A DNA stretch of 64,000 nucleotides, taken from Gillisella vitis. GTDB lineage: Bacteria > Pseudomonadota > Alphaproteobacteria > Rhizobiales > Rhizobiaceae. The DNA lies in the NCBI GenBank assembly GCA_009744235.1, contig WPHV01000008.1, positions 1 through 64,000 on the forward strand, read 5' to 3'. The position numbers were made by a program, and so were the translations under genes. The notes under the pieces were generated by a model that saw only the letters and a program-made list of their open reading frames with translations, ran no database searches and was not told where the DNA came from. Of this stretch, positions 18,685 through 27,116 are shown piece by piece; the first letter of the stretch is position 1; each line of letters opens with the position of its first letter.

Positions 18685-19191
18685 GTGCCGCCACGTCCTG
18701 CATCAGCGCGACCTGATCGCGAAGATCCGCCGTCAGCACGGTTCTATCTGTGTTTGCGCTGCCGGCCTCAAGCGCTGGTTTGCTCAAGCTGTGATCGAGG
18801 GCAGATATATTGCACACCCGATTGCGCCAAAGCTGCGCGAAAAGAGCAGCAGAGATGCGCTCGTCGGCGCTATCAGGCAGGCGCTCGCGGCCGCGCTATG
18901 CATGCCGAGCGAAGTCGCCGCTTTCGTGAGCGACAACGCGGCGTGACGGATCATGGTTCGCTTGAACCGGCAGCCGCATCACTTTTAACGGAACTTTTAG
19001 ATCCATTGCAACGCAGGAGTGCGTCGCTCAATCGACATCAATTCCTTTGCAATGGCTGCGCTTGTGCAGTTTCAGAATTTGTCAGGCTTGATACTCTCCC
19101 ACCACGCAAGCCCGTGCGCCGCCGTGGTAAATTCCGGTCGGGAACGCCCATTGCTTCCCACGCGATCAATGGAAGAGCACCCCCACCATAG
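18685..19191 (+). CDS. Conserved Cys-rich small protein of unknown function (putative zinc ribbon)
   Basis: The frame (GTG start) encodes FYLCLRCRPQALVCSSCDRG and QIYCTPDCAKAAR, four Cys pairs resembling a double zinc knuckle, followed by a strongly basic helix (RRYQAGARGRAMHAERSRRF). This block looks like a small conserved protein seen near transposable elements in proteobacteria, but I cannot name a function. A last CxxCxC cluster lies near residue 123. The C-terminal 30 residues overlap sequence of unclear origin and may be read-through from a rearrangement. It lies in the debris between hut remnants and may be a pseudogene. Confidence 0.4.
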   Translation: MPPRPASARPDREDPPSARFYLCLRCRPQALVCSSCDRGQIYCTPDCAKAARKEQQRCARRRYQAGARGRAMHAERSRRFRERQRGVTDHGSLEPAAASLLTELLDPLQRRSASLNRHQFLCNGCACAVSEFVRLDTLPPRKPVRRRGKFRSGTPIASHAINGRAPPP

Positions 19192-19320
19192 GTCAGAGAA
19201 GCCTTACCAGCCTCATCACTGCGACCAATCCAAACCATACGGTCATGGCGGAGCAAATCGTCCGTAACAGCCTCGGCACCGAATAGCCGCAGTTCTAGAC
19301 GACCGCGAACAAGGCCAATC

Positions 19321-19733
19321 GGCCCAGCCTTTAATGAGATGGTCCGTACCGGGGAACTGAGTGCGCCGGTGGTCATCGGTCGCGACCACCTGGATTCGGG
19401 CTCGGTGGCCTCGCCAAATCGCGAGACCGAGGCGATGAAGGATGGTTCTGATGCAGTATCGGACTGGCCGCTGCTCAACACCCTGATAAACACGGCGTCG
19501 GATGCCACCTGGGTATCTTTGCATCATGGCGGTGGTGTGGGAATGGGCTTTTCTCAACATGCGGGTATGGTGATTTGCGCAGATGGCCCGATGACGCGGC
19601 GCGTCGGATTGAACGGGTATTGTGGAACGATCCGGCCACTGGCTTGATGCGACATGCGGATGCAGGTTACGAAATTTCTCGCGACTGCGCGCAACAAAAT
19701 GGTCTGTATCTTCCCAGCATTTTGACGAGTTGA
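19321..19733 (+). pseudogene. hutU: hutU (urocanate hydratase), C-terminal fragment with frameshift
   Basis: [20 protein letters not shown], then [17 protein letters not shown] and [20 protein letters not shown] are signature sequences of urocanase. After DGP the frame shifts (two extra or one missing base near 19590) and continues [20 protein letters not shown] to LPSILTS and TGA 19731-19733. The first three quarters of the gene are missing. The stop lies 4 bases from the end of the convergent MATE gene. Together with the hutC remnant it records loss of a hut operon. Confidence 0.85.
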
Positions 19734-19737
19734 GGCT

Positions 19738-21123
19738 TCAGGGCGTGTCGCCGAAAATGGTGCGGCACCAGATTTTCCGATGCATCCTGTAGATCGAAAA
19801 CATGCATTTTGTGATCTCTTCAGTAAAAGAGGCGAAATACACAAATACCATGGGTAGCCCCAGAACGACCGCCGCCAATATCGACAGGGGAATGCCCACT
19901 CCCCACGACGATATTGTGTCGATCTTCAGGATATATCCATTGTCCGCTCCGATACGCAATATGCCGTTTATGACAACGATATTGATGCCCCTGATCCACA
20001 GCAAAAGCATGCTCACGGAAAACAGGATCAGGAACTCCTGCGACAGTTCCGGTGAGATGGACGGGTAAAGAATATTCACCTGATCCCGAAGCAAAAACAG
20101 TCCGATTGACGTCAGAATGCCGAATGCGGCGGCGACGTTGACGGAATAAACCGCATATTGCCATGCAAGAGGATAATCACGTCGCCCCAATGCCTGCCCG
20201 ATCATGGCGCCAGATCCGGTCGCCAGTCCGTTGAACAGAGTGAGATATACCGTGATGATGGGGAGGAGGAGGCCGAAGGCCGCTAAGCCAAGCTCACCGA
20301 CCTGGCTAAAAACGACCTGATAGCCAAACAGACCACCCGACCACAAGCCGCCGTTTAACGCGAGGGGTAGCGATTGCGCAACAAATTGTCTGGCCTTCTT
20401 GAGGTCCAGCAATAACCGCAATTCGTCGCGCCGCAAAAGCAGATAGGCTAGGTGAAACTTCAAAAGCGCGATATAGATGAAAAAGAACATGATGTTGACC
20501 ACCAATGTTCCAAGCGCCGCGCCTTTTACGCCGGTCGCCGGAACGGGACCCATGCCGAAGACGAAAATGTAATTGCACAGGACCGCAATGGTGACAAAAG
20601 CCAGGCTGAGCGCCATGCTGAGGGCTGCACGGCCCGTCATGTTGAGCGCGTTGCCTACCCCGACAATGACTGGCCACATAAGCAGGCTCCACCCTGCAAT
20701 CTGCAAATAGGAAACGCCGGCGCTTCTCACTTCTTCTGATTGCGGCCCCATGCGCATTACCCAATCGGGGAAAATCACGAATAGAACCACCGCAGGAACT
20801 GAAACAATCTGCGTCATCAATGTGCTCAGATAGAGTGTCTTTCGTACACTGAGCCTATCACCGGCTCCCCAATGCTGGGAGATGAGCGCTCCGGCGGCCA
20901 TGACCAGTCCGTACAAAATACTGGTAATGACGAAAAACGCCGCGCCGCAAAACGATAGGGCCGCGATCGATGCATCGCCCAGATGGGCGACCATAACGGT
21001 ATCAACCACCTGCTGGGCCGAGAAGGCGAAATGCTGGAGGGCAGAGGGGATGGCTGTTGCGAACAGCGCGTACAGAAAAGCGCGATTGCCAAACAGTTTA
21101 GATGGCGTCATGGCCGCCGCCAA
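19738..21123 (-). CDS. MATE-family efflux transporter
   Basis: The 461-residue inner-membrane protein has about twelve hydrophobic segments in two homologous halves, with MATE-typical stretches FAFSAQQVVDTVMVAHLGDA near TM1-2 and a GSGAMIGQALGRRDY loop in the second half. MATE proteins exchange Na+ or H+ for organic solutes. It lies 57 bases downstream of the GT2 gene in the same orientation and so is probably driven from the promoter with operator C. In NRPS-PKS clusters such as colibactin a MATE protein exports the prodrug, a plausible analogy here. Confidence 0.85.
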   Translation of the reverse strand: MAAAMTPSKLFGNRAFLYALFATAIPSALQHFAFSAQQVVDTVMVAHLGDASIAALSFCGAAFFVITSILYGLVMAAGALISQHWGAGDRLSVRKTLYLSTLMTQIVSVPAVVLFVIFPDWVMRMGPQSEEVRSAGVSYLQIAGWSLLMWPVIVGVGNALNMTGRAALSMALSLAFVTIAVLCNYIFVFGMGPVPATGVKGAALGTLVVNIMFFFIYIALLKFHLAYLLLRRDELRLLLDLKKARQFVAQSLPLALNGGLWSGGLFGYQVVFSQVGELGLAAFGLLLPIITVYLTLFNGLATGSGAMIGQALGRRDYPLAWQYAVYSVNVAAAFGILTSIGLFLLRDQVNILYPSISPELSQEFLILFSVSMLLLWIRGINIVVINGILRIGADNGYILKIDTISSWGVGIPLSILAAVVLGLPMVFVYFASFTEEITKCMFSIYRMHRKIWCRTIFGDTP

Positions 21124-21180
21124 ACGTAGGCGCGAAGATGGCCGTCAGTGGGTCTTGAGGAAGGCTGACTGGTGAGGTGG

Positions 21181-22071
21181 TCAAATATCCGGTCCCTGAA
21201 ATCCGGAAACGTTAAGGGTGATCGGGTCCACGCTCATGCAGCGGGCAGTTTGCCACAAATTGTATTTAGCATGCAGATAGACCTTGTTGTCATCGTCTGA
21301 ATCAAACCGGTCCTCAGCCTGATGGTGAGGAATGTGGACCGACCGGGCTGTGCGCCCAACATCGATTTCAATACCATTTTGGAAAAGCGAAAGGCCAAAA
21401 TCCATGTCCTCAGCTCCCCACGACTTGTAGTTTTCATCAAAGCCGCCCACCGCATCAAAGGATGTCCGCAAAAGGGAAGCGTTTGCGGTCCAGGTTAGCG
21501 CCCAGGGCGCAACAAGTGCCTTCAGGTCATTCTTGCAATATCGGTAGGCAATTTCCCGGGGGTCTTCCCACTCCGGGTCAAGCGCGACGGCGCGTGATAT
21601 TTCCTCAAGGGCTGTACGCGTATCGGCACCAGCCTGATCGCTAAACAGTGCCTCAAGTCTTTCAAGGCCGTCCGGCGTTGAATATATGCCATAGACATAA
21701 CCAATGGCGTAAAGCGGCCTTGTCGCTGTTTTGTGCAGGTCGATATGCGCTGATACGAACCCGGGTAGGGCGAGCACCCCGGAATCGCAGAAAATGATTA
21801 CTTCCCCGCTCGATATTTTGACACCGAGATTGCGCGCACGCGCCGCGCGAAACCCTTCGTCGGGCATATAGACATATTTGAGCTGTGCGCGACCTTCAAA
21901 TTGCTTGACGACTTTTTCGAACGAGCCGTCGCTTGAGCCGTCATCGGAAACGATGATCTCATATTCGTCGGTGTTCGGGCTGCTTTCAAGCACCGAGGCA
22001 AGCGTTTGCCGCAACATGTCGGCACGATTGAAGGTTGGAATAATAACGCTGGCCTTAAGGGACTTAGTCAT
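21181..22071 (-). CDS. Glycosyltransferase family 2
   Basis: This is a GT-A enzyme of 296 residues. ASVIIPTFNRADMLRQTL opens the nucleotide-binding domain, IIVSDDGSSDGS holds the conserved Asp pair, FCDSGVLALPGF is the DxD-like metal site, and SWGAEDMDFGLSLFQNG the ED acceptor motif, as in galactosyl- and chondroitin-synthase-like GT2 domains. No membrane segment is evident. It diverges from the GH42 gene across operator C and precedes the MATE exporter. Transfer of a galactose-type sugar onto the natural product or a carrier is inferred from the neighbouring beta-galactosidase and epimerase. Confidence 0.85.
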   Translation of the reverse strand: MTKSLKASVIIPTFNRADMLRQTLASVLESSPNTDEYEIIVSDDGSSDGSFEKVVKQFEGRAQLKYVYMPDEGFRAARARNLGVKISSGEVIIFCDSGVLALPGFVSAHIDLHKTATRPLYAIGYVYGIYSTPDGLERLEALFSDQAGADTRTALEEISRAVALDPEWEDPREIAYRYCKNDLKALVAPWALTWTANASLLRTSFDAVGGFDENYKSWGAEDMDFGLSLFQNGIEIDVGRTARSVHIPHHQAEDRFDSDDDNKVYLHAKYNLWQTARCMSVDPITLNVSGFQGPDI

Positions 22072-22492
22072 TTCTTAAACGCCCGACACAAGAACCGCGA
22101 CGACGGAAATCACTCCCCTGCGCGGTCGGATAAATTGATGGCGTGGAGGGACGCGTCGAGGATGCCAGACCCGAGTTCTCACCGGCTTTGATCCAAGGTT
22201 CCACCGGGCATAATTCCGGCTTGTTGCGTCTCACCACAATTCATGCGTACCAGCTAACTTCAGGGGAACATCGGCTCGTGCCTATACCCCCTAAGCGGTA
22301 TAACTGCGCATGGTCCGCGTGATTAACCTGCCCACCCACGACTGGATTTGCGGATGCGGCACATCGTTTGCTGAAGAATAGATTTTCCATTGCCCCGACT
22401 TCGACAGGCGGGTTCCTCCGAGAACAGAACGCGTTGTCGACGCGCGCAAGACGCCGTAGGGGTGACTTGAAACGTGTTGGGAGTCACCGCCC
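22072..22492. promoter_or_regulatory. Divergent promoter region GT2 / GH42
   Basis: These 421 bases have no convincing gene. They contain operator C at 22285-22300, about 190-215 bases from each start codon. Confidence 0.6.
22285..22300. promoter_or_regulatory. Cluster operator C (16-bp inverted repeat)
   Basis: TACCCCCTAAGCGGTA, with TACC/GGTA arms plus partial inner symmetry, sits between the divergent GT2 (start 22071) and GH42 (start 22493) genes. It has the same spacing as sites A, B and D. Confidence 0.7.
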
Positions 22493-24463
22493 ATGAAGCT
22501 AGGGGTTTGTTATTACCCGGAACACTGGCCCGAGAGCTGGTGTTCGCGCGATGCCGCGCGCATGGTTGAACTGGGAATTTCCTGCGCCCGTATAGGTGAA
22601 TTCGCCTGGTCCAGGATTGAGCCCGAGCGTGGGAAGTTTGACTTTGAATGGCTCGACCGTGCCGTGGAATGCCTCCATTCAGCAGGTTTGCGAATCGTCA
22701 TGGGAACTCCGACGGCGGCACCGCCGAAATGGTTGGTGGACGAATATCCTTCTGTTCTTCCCCACGGCGCCGACGGTAAATCGCGCCGCTTTGGCTCGCG
22801 GCGCCATTGCCGTTTTTCCTCTCGCGACTGGCTTCGGGAATCCCGGCGCATTGTCGAGATCGTGGCACATCGTTATGGAAACCATCCAGGGATTGTCGGT
22901 TGGCAAACCGACAATGAATATGGCTGCCACGGTACAACACTTTCTTGGGGGCTGGAGGATCGCGACGCATTTCGAGAATGGCTGGCCAAGCGATATGCGA
23001 CAATTGAAGCGCTTAATACTGCCTGGGCCAATGTGTTCTGGTCTCAGGAAGTGACGGATTTTGATCAGGTGGAGCTTACCAATCTCACCGTCGCGGAGGC
23101 CAATCCTGCCGCACGGCTCGACTTCTGGGAATTCTCGTCCAGTCAGGTCGCGTCCTATAATCGCGCGCAATGTGATTTAATTCGACGTCACTCGCCCGGT
23201 CGGTGGATCACCCATAACTTTATGGGTTTTGCGAATGATTTCGATCACTGGAAAGTCGCTGATGATCTGGATTTTGTCGCTTGGGATTCCTATCCGATCG
23301 AGAGCCTGTCCTGTGTGCCGTTTTTCACGGGGGATGAAAAATTGCGCTTTGCGGAGACCTCGCACCCCGATATCGCGTCTTTTCACCACGATCTCTATCG
23401 TGCTCTGGGCAGGGGGCGGTTCTGGATTATGGAGCAACAACCCGGCCCGGTGAACTGGGCAGACTGGAACCCGGTCCCCAAACCCGGCATGGTGCGCCTT
23501 TGGACCTGGGAGGCCTTTGCCCATGGGGCAGATGTCGTCAGCTATTTCCGCTGGAGACAGGCCGACTTCGCACAGGAACAACATCATACCGGTCTTAACC
23601 TGCCACATGCGCATGAATTGTCACCGGGTGGCCATGAAGTGCAACAGGTCAGTCGAGATCTGCAAAATCTTGATGCCGATTTGGAAACAGTTCAGGCACC
23701 AGTCACGATTGTGCATGACTTTGCGAGCTATTGGGCGCTGCAAATTCAGCCTCAGGGTGATGATTACCGTTTTGAAGAAATAATGTTTCGCTGGTACGAG
23801 GCCGTGCGCAGGCTGGGCATTGATGTTGACTTCGTCCGACCCGGCGCCGATCTGAAGGGTTATAAGCTAGTTCTTGCGCCAGCGCTGGTGCAGGTTGACG
23901 CGGATGCAATCAGAGCCTTTGAGAGTGCCGACGGGTTGGTACTTTATGGTCCGCGTTGCGGCTCACGATGCGAGCAGTTCAAGATACCTGCAAATCTGCC
24001 TCCCGGCCCCCTGGGCGATCTGACCGGGGTATGCGTGATTCAGGTCGCATCGCTGCGCCCGGGTCTTGAATTTGCCGTTTCGGGTTCCGTCAATGGCAAG
24101 GCGATATGCTGGCGGGAATATGTCGAGACGAGCGCGGAAACCCTCGCAAGTTTTGCAAATGGCGGGCTGGCGCTGACGGCGAAACACAACCACCATTATC
24201 TGGCTTGCTGGCCGGACGCAGATCTCCTCAATGAGGTTATTGCGATGCTGGCGACAAAGGCTGGTCTCCACACGACAGATCTGCCGGATTTCATAAGGCT
24301 GCGGCGTCGAGGCGATGTTGTTTTTGCCTTTAATTACGGCACGGAGAACTGGAATTTACCGGACTCAGCGCAACTGCTCTTCGGCGAAAGAACGCTCCGA
24401 CCGCAAGACTTCGCTGCATTTTCATATGCCGACCCTGCCACTCCCAGCCTAACACGGCAATAG
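22493..24463 (+). CDS. Glycoside hydrolase family 42 beta-galactosidase
   Basis: The 656-residue protein begins LGVCYYPEHWPESWC, the hallmark GH42 opening, and carries GWQTDNEYG with the acid/base Glu (about residue 143) and RFWIMEQQPGPVNW with the nucleophile Glu (about 311). A trimerisation-like domain follows. There is no signal peptide, so it is cytosolic. GH42 enzymes release terminal beta-galactose (some release L-arabinose). Its place in a biosynthetic cluster with two glycosyltransferases, an epimerase and an exporter suggests removal of a protecting sugar or salvage of re-imported product rather than lactose use. It probably forms an operon with the following SDR gene (40-base gap). 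Confidence 0.9.
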   Translation: MKLGVCYYPEHWPESWCSRDAARMVELGISCARIGEFAWSRIEPERGKFDFEWLDRAVECLHSAGLRIVMGTPTAAPPKWLVDEYPSVLPHGADGKSRRFGSRRHCRFSSRDWLRESRRIVEIVAHRYGNHPGIVGWQTDNEYGCHGTTLSWGLEDRDAFREWLAKRYATIEALNTAWANVFWSQEVTDFDQVELTNLTVAEANPAARLDFWEFSSSQVASYNRAQCDLIRRHSPGRWITHNFMGFANDFDHWKVADDLDFVAWDSYPIESLSCVPFFTGDEKLRFAETSHPDIASFHHDLYRALGRGRFWIMEQQPGPVNWADWNPVPKPGMVRLWTWEAFAHGADVVSYFRWRQADFAQEQHHTGLNLPHAHELSPGGHEVQQVSRDLQNLDADLETVQAPVTIVHDFASYWALQIQPQGDDYRFEEIMFRWYEAVRRLGIDVDFVRPGADLKGYKLVLAPALVQVDADAIRAFESADGLVLYGPRCGSRCEQFKIPANLPPGPLGDLTGVCVIQVASLRPGLEFAVSGSVNGKAICWREYVETSAETLASFANGGLALTAKHNHHYLACWPDADLLNEVIAMLATKAGLHTTDLPDFIRLRRRGDVVFAFNYGTENWNLPDSAQLLFGERTLRPQDFAAFSYADPATPSLTRQ

Positions 24464-24503
24464 TTCGCACCATCGCTACCTGTTGGATTGAAAGGACGCC
24501 AGA

Positions 24504-25301
24504 ATGACTGATTCAAACACGCGGAATAAAGATACCCGCGCCCTGATTACCGGTGGCGCTCAAGGCCTCGGTCTGGCTGTCGCAAAGCAGCTTGTCAGGG
24601 AAGGGTGCAAAGCGGTTGCTCTTGTCGGACGTTCTGAAGAGAAGGGCGCAACCGCTGTGGCTGCACTCGAAACTCTCGGCGCAGAGGCCGTCTTCATCAG
24701 GGCGGACATTTCTGACCCCACCATCTGCCTGTGGGCCGTGGATGAGGCAACAAGCCGTTTTGGAACGATCAACGGACTGGTAAACGCAGCCGCTGCTTCT
24801 GATCGCGGCACGCTGCTCGATACCACGCCGGAATTGTTCAATTATTTGTTCAACACCAATGTGCGCGGTCCCTTCTTTTTGAGCCAGGGTGTGGTGAAAG
24901 GACTGGTCGAAGCTGAAGCTCCCGGATCAATCGTCAATGTCATGTCGATGACCGCTCATGCCGGGCTGCCATATTTGACACCCTATTCGGCCAGCAAGGG
25001 TGCGCTGGGGGTTTTGACTAAAAACGTTGCCCATAGCTATCGCTACAAACGCATTCGCTGCAACGCCGTGTTGCCCGGCTGGATGGATACCGAAGGCGAG
25101 GACATGGTGCAAAAAAAATGGCATGGCGCATCGGATGGCTGGCTGGAGGAGGCCGAAGCCGGCCAACCAATGGGCCAACTGGTCAAACCAGACCAGTTGG
25201 CGGTTCTCATAGCCTATATGATCAGTCCCCAATCCGGCGTTATGACCGGCGCGCTGGTTGATTATGATCAATATGTTGCCGGTGCGTTCTGGGATGACTA
25301 G
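24504..25301 (+). CDS. Short-chain dehydrogenase/reductase
   Basis: The 265-residue classical SDR has ITGGAQGLGLAVAK (TGxxxGxG cofactor loop), GLVNAAAAS (NAG-like), a catalytic Ser in VNVMSMTAH, and YSASKGAL (Tyr-x3-Lys). Such enzymes reduce carbonyls or oxidise alcohols with NAD(P). It could act on the sugar released by the GH42 enzyme, or reduce the beta-keto group left by the KR-less PKS module. The stop overlaps the convergent condensation gene by four bases (CTAG 25298-25301). Confidence 0.85.
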   Translation: MTDSNTRNKDTRALITGGAQGLGLAVAKQLVREGCKAVALVGRSEEKGATAVAALETLGAEAVFIRADISDPTICLWAVDEATSRFGTINGLVNAAAASDRGTLLDTTPELFNYLFNTNVRGPFFLSQGVVKGLVEAEAPGSIVNVMSMTAHAGLPYLTPYSASKGALGVLTKNVAHSYRYKRIRCNAVLPGWMDTEGEDMVQKKWHGASDGWLEEAEAGQPMGQLVKPDQLAVLIAYMISPQSGVMTGALVDYDQYVAGAFWDD

Positions 25302-27031
25302 GCACGGAACTGGCCGGCATCCCTGACCAGACGTTGCACTACTGACACATTTGACCAGTCTACTTCACTGTGGGCGTTACCAGGCGCCTTTGCGCACAAC
25401 ACGAATTCATGAGGGATCATTGTGCTGCGGTTTTGCAGCAGGTCTTTGTGGTCGGAATTGATGAATTCACCGAGATTGACCGCGCCCTTTTCAAGGATGC
25501 AATAAGCGGTCATTTGACCGGTGCCGGAACCTACAAACACGGCGAAATCCGAAAACAGACCAGTGGCCAGAAAATGATCTCTTACCGCCGCAAGGTTGAT
25601 CCACGAACCACCAATGTTCTGCCACTCGGCAGATGGTTCCCAAGCCGCAATACCAAAGCTTGTCACGCACTCTTCCGGGTCCGCAGATGGATCGAGCGCG
25701 AGTGTGGTCAGCAGCTTCTCCAGACAGAATAATATCCGGGTGACATCTCCCTTGTCGATATAGTTGGTGTCGGCAAGAATGAACACTTCAGAAGCCGAGT
25801 AGGATTTGACGCTGAAAGTGTGCAGGTCGAACACGCGTGACTGCTCATGAACAATCCTGCCAGTGTTGGCTGCATCGGCAAGATAGGCCTCGATGTCATC
25901 CATGTGTGTGGTATTTGAAAGGTCCAGCGTTGCGTCGTGGCTGATGTTGAATGAGGTATCGATCTCATAAACCATTCCCTTTTGGGCGCCGATGTCGCGC
26001 AATATGGCATCGACGCCGGGTACCCAGACCTGGGCGCTGGGATAGGCATCCATCAAGTTGAAATGAGTGTTTGTCAGGACGTTGGAAAAATCGCCGCTGT
26101 CCAACTCCACTATGACCGGTGTGCCTTGCGGGAAACTCCCTATAGCGCGCTGCACCTCTTCGGTTGTGCGATTGCAGTACAAAATGGTGGCGCAAAAATC
26201 GTGTGTTTTCACCAACCGGGACAGGATCAACGCAAGACTGGTCAATAACACGGTGGCCGTCGAGACATGGGTGCGCGCGGCGATTGCCTTGGCTGCAGCA
26301 CCCATGGCAAGCGAGTGGATTTCGGCGCTATGCCACTGATCGGTCCGGCTGTCAGTCAATTGCCGGGCGAATACGGCTCTGGGAAAATGCCGCACTGTGC
26401 TGCGCCAATACTCTTCCGAGGCAGTCAATACGTCCTGGCCCTCGGAGGACAATTCCCAGTCGGACTGGTCAAATGGTGACCAAACGGAGGGCCATGAATG
26501 GCCCTCTATGCCTTCATTCAGGGCACGGGAGAAATCTTCATGGATGATACTGCTTGACCAACCGTCAGCGACCATATGAGAAAATCCCAAGACGACTGTT
26601 TGAGGGGTGCCATTGCTGGTGACAATGCCGCACCTGACGGGTAGGTCGCGGGGCAGGTCGAAGGGTTGATTTTCCAACTCCGTGGCAAGCGATTCAGCAG
26701 AGTCTTCAACCGAACCATCACCGCACTCGATAATGGTCACCGGAATAGACACACTTGCTAGCAGGACCTGTTCAGGTTCACCATTATTCTGCACAGGAAA
26801 CAAAGTGCGCAGGGCGTCGTGGCGTCTCACAAACCACGAAATTGTGTCTTTCACCGTGGCAAGGTCGATGGCGCGTGTCACCTCTATGACAACGGGGATA
26901 TTGAGCGTTTCAATGCCATGGAGTTCTCGCAGAACCCGCCAGATATATCGCTGGCCACAGGTCGGTCTTGCACGTCTGCCAATTTCGTTTTCACAGGTGA
27001 TCGTGAGTTCCTGCATATTGCGCTCGGTCAT
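25298..27031 (-). CDS. Free-standing NRPS condensation-domain protein
   Basis: The 577-residue protein is a single condensation domain (about residues 20-450) plus a C-terminal region that I do not recognise. The active-site motif is SHMVADGWS (about 151-159), with the catalytic second His and Asp-Gly intact and the first His replaced by Ser. YIWRVLREL near residue 30 corresponds to core C1. No adenylation or carrier domain is attached. It is the last gene of the PPTase-NRPS-PKS operon, and since no thioesterase is encoded, a role in product release by condensation with an amine or alcohol is attractive but inferred. The start may be at 27016. Confidence 0.8.
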   Translation of the reverse strand: MTERNMQELTITCENEIGRRARPTCGQRYIWRVLRELHGIETLNIPVVIEVTRAIDLATVKDTISWFVRRHDALRTLFPVQNNGEPEQVLLASVSIPVTIIECGDGSVEDSAESLATELENQPFDLPRDLPVRCGIVTSNGTPQTVVLGFSHMVADGWSSSIIHEDFSRALNEGIEGHSWPSVWSPFDQSDWELSSEGQDVLTASEEYWRSTVRHFPRAVFARQLTDSRTDQWHSAEIHSLAMGAAAKAIAARTHVSTATVLLTSLALILSRLVKTHDFCATILYCNRTTEEVQRAIGSFPQGTPVIVELDSGDFSNVLTNTHFNLMDAYPSAQVWVPGVDAILRDIGAQKGMVYEIDTSFNISHDATLDLSNTTHMDDIEAYLADAANTGRIVHEQSRVFDLHTFSVKSYSASEVFILADTNYIDKGDVTRILFCLEKLLTTLALDPSADPEECVTSFGIAAWEPSAEWQNIGGSWINLAAVRDHFLATGLFSDFAVFVGSGTGQMTAYCILEKGAVNLGEFINSDHKDLLQNRSTMIPHEFVLCAKAPGNAHSEVDWSNVSVVQRLVRDAGQFRA

Positions 27032-27116
27032 ATTTTGACTTTCAGGAATTGTTCCGATTTTTTCGGCGCAGCGTTTCTCACGATCCGGCGGGAATGGCTG
27101 GCAATGCGGGGAGACC

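Noticed and set aside
19038..19508. Minus-strand frame opposite hutU
   Set aside because: It mirrors the urocanase fragment for much of its length; the remaining part (about 19200-19310) has protein-like look but I cannot assign it.
22291..22494. Small minus-strand frame in the GT2-GH42 intergenic region
   Set aside because: No similarity, and it begins at the GH42 start and runs through operator C, so it is non-coding.
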